A DNA stretch of 8,781 nt, taken from the NCBI GenBank assembly GCA_964370795.1, contig CAYJME010000143.1, positions 1-8,781 of the forward strand, given 5' to 3'. The DNA is from JAHFOW01 sp964370795. GTDB lineage: Bacteria; Planctomycetota; Brocadiia; Brocadiales; Brocadiaceae. Of the stretch, positions 1-5,665 are shown piece by piece. Below the pieces are notes generated by a model, which ran no database searches, was not told the origin of the DNA, and worked only from the letters and a program-made list of their open reading frames with translations. A program made the translations under genes and the position numbers. Numbering within the stretch: the first letter of the stretch is position 1; the number at the start of each line of letters is the position of its first letter.

Positions 1-229
1 GCGCAGTACTGACCGCAGTGGTTTTCATTCCAAAGAGTGGGCCACCTTCTTTGTCCACTATTTGAACAAACACCGGATCCTCAGAACCTGAGTGCACATT
101 TAACTTCTGTGGACTTACGATGATTCTTATTCCTTCCCCAAAAGGGGTAGTTTGTGCACATGAAACGAAAAGCAGCATGCTTAAGCACGTCAGGTAAAAA
201 CATATAATTCTTCGATCTAATAATTTCAT
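1..229 (-). CDS. Putative lipoprotein with Ig-like N-terminal region (partial)
   Basis: The gene runs off the left edge of the window; 76 codons are visible. The ATG at 227-229 is preceded by a Shine-Dalgarno-like CAGGGGG (minus strand, 239-245) with 9 nt spacing. Residues 1-24 form a lipoprotein signal: basic residues (K2, R6, R7), a hydrophobic core, then F21-V22-S23-C24, where C24 would be the lipidated cysteine. The -3 residue is Phe, which is less usual. After it comes a segment of VSPQKLNVHSG followed by VFVQIVDKEGGPLFGM. This resembles the first strands of bacterial Ig-like (Big_1/invasin-type) domains, which often contain D-x-x-G-x-P-x-x-G. It probably sits in an outer or inner membrane facing the periplasm or surface. 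It lies 26 nt downstream of the methyltransferase gene on the same strand, so the two are probably co-transcribed. The specific function is unknown. Confidence 0.7.
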   Translation of the reverse strand, partial: MKLLDRRIICFYLTCLSMLLFVSCAQTTPFGEGIRIIVSPQKLNVHSGSEDPVFVQIVDKEGGPLFGMKTTAVSTA

Positions 230-238
230 AAAATCATG

Positions 239-245
239 CCCCCTG
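239..245 (-). promoter_or_regulatory. Ribosome binding site of the lipoprotein gene
   Basis: The minus strand reads CAGGGGG 9 nt before the ATG at 229. It supports this start over the other ATG at 235-237, which reaches a TGA after two further codons. Confidence 0.5.
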
Positions 246-255
246 CGAAAATCAT

Positions 256-936
256 TTATAGTGGAGTAAAGACCAAAAAATACTGATATGGAAGAAGAAA
301 CGTATGTCTTTGTGACAAAGTAAAACCCGCTTGCTTCAGTTCGTTCACAACAAGATTCTCCGGCAGGCGTATTTTCAAGGGAGGTCCGACGGGGCTTTCA
401 TCGCTAAATTCCATGATGGCAACTTTGCCATGAGGCTTTAAAGCGGATTTAAGTCTTTTCATGAACTCAATTGGATTCGCCATCTCATGATAGGCGCTCA
501 ATAAAATGGCACTATCCAAACTCCCTTCCGGAAGTTTGGGGTCATCCATGGTATTGAGGATGAGGGCTACATTTTTTATGTCCTTTTCCTGTATTCTTTT
601 TTTTATGTAATCCAGCATCTCCTGCTGGATGTCAACCGCATAAACAATGCCGGTTTCGCCCACGCGTTCGGACAGTCGTGTCGTAAGGTAGCCAGAACCA
701 GCGCCAATATCGGCAACAACCTGCCCTTTTCCCATTCCCAGTGCATTTAAAATCTCTTCTGGTTTTTGCCATTTATCACGTTCCGGGTCTTCAAGTAATG
801 GAATTTTTGAAGGACTGAAGAGCTTGCCAGGGCGCTCACGCTGTACCTCGTCCCCTGCATAAGCATTAGTGATCAGGCAGCCGAGCATTACCGTGGCTAA
901 AAATATTGTAATGTTTCGTACTATTCGATTTACCAT
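256..936 (-). CDS. Exported class I SAM-dependent methyltransferase-like protein
   Basis: The protein has 226 residues. Residues 1-28 look like an export signal: R4 and R7, a hydrophobic stretch ITIFLATVMLGCLI, and a probable signal peptidase I site after AYA (25-27). The MLGC at 17-20 could alternatively be read as a poor lipobox. The rest is a class I methyltransferase fold with the glycine-rich SAM motif VADIGAGSGY (74-83), an acidic residue after strand 2 in AVDIQ (D102), and a post-motif segment LLSAYHEM (145-152). The family-typical lead-in WQKPEEILNALGM (56-68) is present. The substrate cannot be told; members are usually annotated only as SAM-dependent methyltransferase. SAM is not known to be available outside the cytoplasm, so the apparent signal is odd. 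It may be an uncleaved anchor with a different topology. No clear Shine-Dalgarno precedes the ATG. The lipoprotein gene follows 26 nt downstream. Confidence 0.85.
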   Translation of the reverse strand: MVNRIVRNITIFLATVMLGCLITNAYAGDEVQRERPGKLFSPSKIPLLEDPERDKWQKPEEILNALGMGKGQVVADIGAGSGYLTTRLSERVGETGIVYAVDIQQEMLDYIKKRIQEKDIKNVALILNTMDDPKLPEGSLDSAILLSAYHEMANPIEFMKRLKSALKPHGKVAIMEFSDESPVGPPLKIRLPENLVVNELKQAGFTLSQRHTFLLPYQYFLVFTPL

Positions 937-1133
937 GCAGTTAGTTTAAGGACTTAAGAATTATAATGCAATAGAATTTCAGCATAAGTAAGACACGGTT
1001 CTCCACAAAAGAGTTCCCGGACGGATACGGAAATAGGTTCGTTTTTGCCTTTGAATAATCCACGCATTCAGGAGAGTCGTGCGTTGACCAAAACTCACGG
1101 GAAAGACCGTCAGTTCCGTTCCAAACCATTATA
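937..1133. other. Intergenic spacer, no convincing gene
   Basis: This 197-nt stretch separates the acyltransferase gene from the methyltransferase gene. The minus strand has an uninterrupted 62-codon frame (941-1129), but no ribosome binding site precedes its ATG. The translation (rich in S, N, P and W, no recognisable motif) does not look like a folded protein. The part at about 995-1130 is richer in G+C than the flanks, so it could be an old gene or element remnant. I see no terminator with a U-tract. Confidence 0.4.
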
Positions 1134-1775
1134 CTAATATTTTTTTAATATCCATCTTTTCTTGTATTTATTAAATAGATTGATATAGAGTCCCATCAAA
1201 ACGTATTGAGCGTTTAATTTCTCTTTGAATTTAATGGAAGGGGTGTTGAAACACTCAGTAATGCTATAATAAGTGTCACGTCCCATTTCTTTTAAGATTG
1301 TATAGATTTTATAACGCAAAATAGGAGCAAGGTATTTTCCGCGAAAAGGTTTCAAAACATACATATCAAATAAATAAGCTTCATTAGCTTTCATCGTCGT
1401 AGGATAAAATTTTGTAAAGCTCTCATCTAAATCAAACCAGGTGAAAGCGGCAATTTCTCCTTTGCATTTGACCCCGTAACACTTTTTACCTTTATTGAAA
1501 ATATTGGTCATATATTTTTCGCCAAACTCCCGTTCCGGAAGCTTACAAATTGTCTTAATTTCTTCAAGACCGAAGTATGAAAATTCATAATCATTAAAGT
1601 TAGCGTCTAAATTAGTTTGAACTTTATCAGGAATTGTTTCTTTCATCCAATAGAAAGGCGTGATTTCGATTCCCAACTTTATTAAATAGTCACGAATGAC
1701 GAGGAGTATTAGGCCGTAGCGGAATTTATCCCTGGCTTTTCTGAGAATTGAAAAATTATTTATTGGCTGCTTCAT
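1134..1775 (-). CDS. GNAT-type N-acyltransferase
   Basis: The 213-residue protein shows the GNAT acetyl-CoA-binding signature in its C-terminal half. A strand LFDMYVLKPF (135-144) leads into R-G-K-Y-L-A (145-150), the pyrophosphate-binding loop, followed by a helix. Later N177-x2-S180-x2-F183-x-x-K matches the usual GNAT segment where an Asn and a following Ser/Phe pack near CoA. The N-terminal 60 residues are basic and not recognisable. Length suits a single-domain GNAT with an N-terminal extension. The acceptor is unknown; similar proteins occur in surface-polysaccharide clusters, but no glycosyltransferase is visible here. The gene starts 3 nt after the BKACE stop. Its Shine-Dalgarno AGGAG lies within the last BKACE codons, so translation is probably coupled. 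The coding DNA is visibly more AT-rich than the kinase and glucoamylase genes. Confidence 0.8.
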   Translation of the reverse strand: MKQPINNFSILRKARDKFRYGLILLVIRDYLIKLGIEITPFYWMKETIPDKVQTNLDANFNDYEFSYFGLEEIKTICKLPEREFGEKYMTNIFNKGKKCYGVKCKGEIAAFTWFDLDESFTKFYPTTMKANEAYLFDMYVLKPFRGKYLAPILRYKIYTILKEMGRDTYYSITECFNTPSIKFKEKLNAQYVLMGLYINLFNKYKKRWILKKY

Positions 1776-1778
1776 TTA

Positions 1779-2612
1779 CTATACTCCTAAAACTTTTCTG
1801 ACTTCTTTATGAGAATAGGGAGTACGTCCCAGGACTTTGGCAATGCCAACAATTCGTTTAATCAAGTCACTGTTAGATGCCAATTGTTTTTTTTCACTAT
1901 CAAAGAATATGTTGTCTTCTAATCCGATACGCACGCCGCCTCCTGCCACAATGCCCATGGCATTCATCGTTAATTGAAAATGACCGATTCCACCTACCGA
2001 CCAAATAGAATCAGGAGGTAACTCCTTGATCATTAACCCAAAGATTAATGGATTGGCTTGCGCACAGGCGATATTGCCTAAGATTAAATTAAAATAATAG
2101 GGCGGCTTGATCAAACCTTTTTGGATAAGATAATGAGCGTAGTTGATCATTCCTAAGTCAAAGACTTCGAGTTCTGGCTTGATCCCATTATCCAACATCT
2201 TTTTTGCCAGCGCTTGAATCATATCCGGCGTGTTGATGCTTGCTTGTTTGTTGAAATTGAGGGAGCTTAACGTAAGGCTGCCAAAATCTGGTTTTAATTC
2301 ATCAGTAAGATCTAGACAGGCAGATCGTTTCTCAAATTCCGGGAAATTCCGCCCGCTTGTTGAGACGCAAATAACCAAATCTTTATTTTTCGCCCGAATA
2401 CCCTTAATGATGTCAGCATAAATATCCTTTTCAAAAGTGGGTAGCCCATCTTGGGGATCACGTGCGTGAATATGGGCCATGTTTGCGCCTAAGTCAGTGG
2501 CTTCGAGGACCTGTTCAACGATCTCATGAACCTGAACAGGTACTTTTGGTGTCATTTCCTTAGTCGGTATCATACCGGTGGGTGTAAAATTGAGAATAAA
2601 ATTCTCAACCAT
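1779..2612 (-). CDS. BKACE-family beta-keto acid cleavage enzyme (DUF849)
   Basis: The 277-residue protein belongs to the BKACE (3-keto-5-aminohexanoate cleavage, Kce-like) family. Members use a divalent zinc ion to convert a beta-keto acid plus acetyl-CoA into a CoA thioester and acetoacetate. It has the metal-binding H47-I-H49-A-R motif and the late R228-x-G-L-E232-D233-N motif. Both sit at nearly the same numbering as zinc ligands H46, H48, E230 and catalytic R226, D231 in characterised Kce. The segment GGIGHFQLTMNA before it is also typical. The substrate cannot be read from sequence because BKACE specificity is broad. I chose the ATG at 2612, not the one at 2654, because AAGGAG lies 9 nt upstream and the family begins with a short lead to its first strand (ENFILNFTPTG). 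It is the first gene of a pair with the GNAT gene. No lysine-fermentation genes are nearby, so the lysine role should not be assumed. Confidence 0.9.
   Translation of the reverse strand: MVENFILNFTPTGMIPTKEMTPKVPVQVHEIVEQVLEATDLGANMAHIHARDPQDGLPTFEKDIYADIIKGIRAKNKDLVICVSTSGRNFPEFEKRSACLDLTDELKPDFGSLTLSSLNFNKQASINTPDMIQALAKKMLDNGIKPELEVFDLGMINYAHYLIQKGLIKPPYYFNLILGNIACAQANPLIFGLMIKELPPDSIWSVGGIGHFQLTMNAMGIVAGGGVRIGLEDNIFFDSEKKQLASNSDLIKRIVGIAKVLGRTPYSHKEVRKVLGV
1784..1788 (-). promoter_or_regulatory. Ribosome binding site of the GNAT gene inside the BKACE 3' end
   Basis: The minus strand reads AGGAG 8 nt before the ATG at 1775. It is embedded in the last sense codons of the upstream gene and implies translational coupling. 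Confidence 0.65.
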
Positions 2613-2621
2613 CCTGAACAA

Positions 2622-2627
2622 CTCCTT
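2622..2627 (-). promoter_or_regulatory. Ribosome binding site of the BKACE gene
   Basis: The minus strand reads AAGGAG 9 nt before the ATG at 2612. It decides the start against the ATG 14 codons upstream. Confidence 0.75.
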
Positions 2628-2658
2628 AGTTAATATTGATAAAATAATCAACATAGCT

Positions 2659-2880
2659 CCGGGTTTTCTCTATCACTTCACAATCGGAAGATGCGATTCC
2701 CCTCCCGGCCTGTATGGTACCTTACTCCATAAGGTGATACACCCACCTCCACCAGCCAGCACTGTGCTGCATGTTAAGCCGTTATGGATAAAGGAGTCAG
2801 GCCTTGTGTAAGGAGCTATGGAAAAATACCCTAGCGGTGGAACGTGACTCTCACTGCTCACGGCATACCACTACCCCCTT
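2659..2880 (-). ncRNA. Possible structured RNA or remnant element upstream of BKACE
   Basis: Several perfect short inverted repeats crowd into about 200 nt. CCGGG (2659-2663) pairs with CCCGG (2704-2708) and encloses AATCG (2682-2686) with CGATT (2694-2698). ACCTTA/TAAGGT occupies 2719-2735, GGTG/CACC 2733-2743 and CAGCAC/GTGCTG 2757-2769. CGTGA/TCACG spans 2843-2862. The block is clearly more GC-rich than the AT-rich DNA on both sides. It ends 46 nt before the BKACE start, so in that transcript it would be a structured leader. It could equally be a decayed mobile element or group II intron piece; I could not match it to a known RNA family. A 62-codon minus-strand frame with a GTG start (2673-2861) crosses it but looks accidental. 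Confidence 0.3.
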
Positions 2881-2919
2881 GTTTCATGTCGTACCTGGTA
2901 AAGATAAATAAAAATCAAA

Positions 2920-3030
2920 TTACCTTGAGAGTCTTAAAAATGCTGGTAAAATTGAAGTAAACACAAACGCATAAAAAAACTTACACATGCCTAAAAATGG
3001 CCAGAAAATAACGTGTATTTCTTTATCCAT
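2920..3030 (-). CDS. Possible small membrane protein (36 aa)
   Basis: An ATG at 3028-3030 opens a 36-codon frame ending in TAA at 2920-2922. It lies 26 nt downstream of the kinase stop codon on the same strand. A weak purine-rich site, AAAGAGAA (minus strand, 3038-3045), lies 7 nt before the ATG. The predicted peptide has a short charged start (MDKE) and then a long hydrophobic and aromatic stretch (VIFWPFLGM, FFYAFVFTSILPAFL). It ends in basic residues (RLSR), consistent with one membrane-spanning helix with a positive C-terminal end. No family is recognised. AT-rich DNA gives Phe-rich chance frames, so this remains a candidate. It could be the last gene of the GH15-kinase operon. Confidence 0.35.
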   Translation of the reverse strand: MDKEIHVIFWPFLGMCKFFYAFVFTSILPAFLRLSR

Positions 3031-3056
3031 ACAAAATTCTCTTTAGCAATCCACTT

Positions 3057-5471
3057 TCATTGCGCACGCATGTGCTCAATTTTTTTAATTGCCGCAAGGA
3101 GGTCTTCTTTGGTGTGATTACCCTTCTGCACGATCGCCAGAATATTTCCATTAAGAACCTTCTTGTCCTCAGGCGTTATATCCTTTGCTGAACAGATAAC
3201 GATAGGAATTGCCTTCGCCGTTGGATGTTTTCTGAGGGTTTCAACCACGTCAAATCCGCTGACTTCAGGCATCATGAGATCAAGGATAATAAGGTCCGGA
3301 TTATTATTTATAGCGAGATTGATACCAGCCTTACCGCTGTAAGCCCTGAGCACTTCGAATCCTGCATTTTCCAGAACGGAACCCATATATTTAACGGCCT
3401 TTTCCTCATCATCCACAATTAATATTTTTATGGATCTGGCCTTGCCTTCTTCAGGATGAATATATGCGTTCACCGTATTAATAAGCTTTTCCCGGTCAAT
3501 GGGTTTAATTAAATACTCAGCTGCGCCGAGACTGTATCCGAGTTCCGCATTATCAACGATGGACACAATTACCACAGGAATATCTTCGGTGTCATGCGAT
3601 TTCTTCAGCTCAGAAAGGACGTCCCACCCATCCTTCCTGGGTAACATTATATCAAGGGTAATTAAAAACGGATGTAATTCCTTTGCCTTCTTTATGGCAT
3701 CCTCACCATCAGGAGAGACAAGAACATTATAACCCGCATTGTTCAAATAAACCGTGAGGAGGTCGGCAGCCATACGGTCATCCTCAACAACCAGAACGGT
3801 TTTTGCCCCCTTCTCTACTTTCGTTTCAATACGACGCTGTTTGGTCTCATCCTCTTTGGGTTTAAACGGCTTAAAGGACGCCTTTAAAGGTAAGGAAAAG
3901 TAAAACCTGGTTCCCCTGCCGTATTCGCTCTCGAACCAGATTTTTCCTCCGTGCATCTCGACGATTCTTTTCGTCAGGGCAAGCCCCAGACCTGTGCCTT
4001 CGTATTTTCGCGAAAAAGAACTATCTGCCTGCCAGAACTCTTTGAATACCTTTTCCTGTTCCTCCGGCTTCATTCCAATGCCGGTATCTGACACGGAAAT
4101 CTGCAACATATCATCAAAAATACCCGCCTCTATCGTAATGTTTCCATTTTCCGGAGTAAACTTGATAGCATTCGAGAGCAGATTATACAAGACCTGTTTA
4201 AACTTGACACGGTCTGCCTCAATATGTTGTATATCAGTGAGCATCTCCGTCTTCAGTACTAAACGTTTTTTGTTTGCGAGTCCTTTTAATATGGTGTACA
4301 CATCTTCAATGGCTTCAGGCACAAGGAACGTTTCGTATTGAAGTTCCATTTTCCCTGCCTCGATCTTGGACAAATCCAGGATGTCATTGATCATTTGAAG
4401 GAGATGCTGACCGCTGCTGTGGATGTCCCGGACAAAATCTATCTGCTCATCATTTAACTCGCCGCAAATCTTGTCACGCAACACCTCAGCAAATCCAATA
4501 ATAGCATTAAGCGGCGTACGCAACTCATGTGACATATTGGCCAAAAATTCAGACTTCAGTTTATTTGCCCTTTCCAGCGCTATATTTGCCTTCTGGAGAT
4601 GCGCAGTCTTTTCGGCTATTCGTTGTTCGAGCATGGCATAGGAGGACTGTAATTTGAGTGACATTTCGTTAAAATCCCTGCTCAGTTGCCCTACCTCATC
4701 CTTTGATACGATATCCACCTTTGTGGTGAGGTCGCCGGTCTGGGTAACTGCATTTATGGCGGTAGTTAATCGCTCAATCGGCCTCAAAAACTTTCCTGCC
4801 ACAAAAAATACGATGATTACAATTAAGACGATGCTAACAGCGCCAATGGTAACAAAGAAGACAAGGTCGGTTACAAATCGTTGTTCTGCAATTTCCTTGG
4901 GAATAATGACGCTGATAGCGCCGCGTAATTCTCCCGTATGATAATCATAGCCAATGTCATAATTCTTTTGTATAAATTCGGGCGCCTTATTTTTTCCACC
5001 GTGACAGTGAAGACATTCTTCCGTAACGTATAAGGCGTATAAATATCGTTCAACCCTTTTGCCATCAACAACGTCTTCCCCCCAATATTCCAAAAGTTTT
5101 GGGTCTTGCTCCATCTGACGGAGCACCTTTTCTTCAAAGACATCAGGTTTATTTGCCTCGTTGCGAAACCGCAGGCTGGTTTGCTTAATAATATAGCCCG
5201 TCTTCTCGGCAAACTGCTTACCAATTGCGTGACCAAAGACGGCAGGGATAAAATTTTTGGTCTGCTCCGTAATTTCAATCTTTGATTCCTTCAGGATTGA
5301 TGCCAGGTAATTGCGGGTAGTTTCTAATTCTACCGCTATAAGCTTGGCCTTTCCCCGTACCTCTTTGATAAATTCCTGACGAGTACGCTTGTAAATCATA
5401 AATGCAATCACGCCATTCAGGATGACCAGCAAGACGGCGAGGATAATTACCAGTTTATGTCTAATCTTCAT
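3057..5471 (-). CDS. Haem-sensing hybrid histidine kinase with two receiver domains
   Basis: The 804-residue membrane protein has TM1 at about 7-27 and an extracytoplasmic DUF3365/Tll0287-like domain at about 30-198, with a c-type haem site C153-L-H-C156-H157. TM2 lies at about 202-225 and HAMP at about 226-278, then a coiled coil to about 305. In the HisKA domain the phospho-acceptor H315 sits in SHELRTP. The HATPase domain has N434 (N-box), DTGIG 462-466 and GTGLGL 492-497. Two receivers follow. REC1 (about 557-672) has D564/D565, phospho-acceptor D607, S637 and K656. REC2 (about 680-798) has D687/D688, D731, S761 and K783. All residues needed for phosphotransfer are present. There is no Hpt or DNA-binding domain, so a separate partner must carry the output. 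The gene starts 2 nt after the GH15-ferredoxin stop with only a weak Shine-Dalgarno, suggesting coupled translation. The likely signal is redox state or a small ligand at the haem (inference). Confidence 0.93.
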   Translation of the reverse strand: MKIRHKLVIILAVLLVILNGVIAFMIYKRTRQEFIKEVRGKAKLIAVELETTRNYLASILKESKIEITEQTKNFIPAVFGHAIGKQFAEKTGYIIKQTSLRFRNEANKPDVFEEKVLRQMEQDPKLLEYWGEDVVDGKRVERYLYALYVTEECLHCHGGKNKAPEFIQKNYDIGYDYHTGELRGAISVIIPKEIAEQRFVTDLVFFVTIGAVSIVLIVIIVFFVAGKFLRPIERLTTAINAVTQTGDLTTKVDIVSKDEVGQLSRDFNEMSLKLQSSYAMLEQRIAEKTAHLQKANIALERANKLKSEFLANMSHELRTPLNAIIGFAEVLRDKICGELNDEQIDFVRDIHSSGQHLLQMINDILDLSKIEAGKMELQYETFLVPEAIEDVYTILKGLANKKRLVLKTEMLTDIQHIEADRVKFKQVLYNLLSNAIKFTPENGNITIEAGIFDDMLQISVSDTGIGMKPEEQEKVFKEFWQADSSFSRKYEGTGLGLALTKRIVEMHGGKIWFESEYGRGTRFYFSLPLKASFKPFKPKEDETKQRRIETKVEKGAKTVLVVEDDRMAADLLTVYLNNAGYNVLVSPDGEDAIKKAKELHPFLITLDIMLPRKDGWDVLSELKKSHDTEDIPVVIVSIVDNAELGYSLGAAEYLIKPIDREKLINTVNAYIHPEEGKARSIKILIVDDEEKAVKYMGSVLENAGFEVLRAYSGKAGINLAINNNPDLIILDLMMPEVSGFDVVETLRKHPTAKAIPIVICSAKDITPEDKKVLNGNILAIVQKGNHTKEDLLAAIKKIEHMRAQ

Positions 5472-5473
5472 GG

Positions 5474-5665
5474 TTATATTTCTTGTTTTCTCTCAACGGA
5501 AATTGCCCCTAATGGGCAGCACTTTTCAAAATCCGGCTTCACATCCCAATCCACAGCCTTTTCAGCAATGAATTTGGCCTTATCGTCAACAACCGCCATC
5601 GCGCCATGTGAATTAATAGCGCATATACCACAACCCACACATTTTCCTTGATCTACGCTTACCTG
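5474..5665 (-). other. Ferredoxin domain of the GH15 fusion
   Basis: This segment codes for residues 715-778. The spacing CVGCGIC, then 34 residues, then CCP fits single-cluster bacterial and archaeal ferredoxins, where three clustered cysteines plus a distant Cys-Pro hold one [4Fe-4S] cluster. It is in frame with the hydrolase, with no stop or frameshift between the two. Confidence 0.85.

Larger units (their letters stand above)
2613..3056. other. 444-nt gap: structured block plus AT-rich part with a possible small ORF
   Basis: No large gene is visible between the BKACE start and the kinase stop. The part nearest BKACE (about 2659-2880) is GC-rich and full of short inverted repeats, described separately. 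The part next to the kinase (2881-3056) is AT-rich and contains a possible 36-codon gene. No rho-independent terminator for the kinase operon and no convincing -35/-10 pair for BKACE could be recognised by eye, although a promoter for BKACE should lie here. Confidence 0.6.

Noticed and set aside
2673..2861. 62-codon minus-strand frame with GTG start across the hairpin block
   Set aside because: No ribosome site, odd composition and many inverted repeats in the DNA; better explained as structured or remnant non-coding sequence.
2659..2880. Group II intron 3' end
   Set aside because: The block is structured, but I could not find a domain V-like hairpin or a reverse transcriptase frame, so the name is not supported.
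4871..5278. 135-codon minus-strand frame overlapping the kinase gene
   Set aside because: It lies out of frame inside the well-supported sensor domain with its haem motif; a shadow frame.
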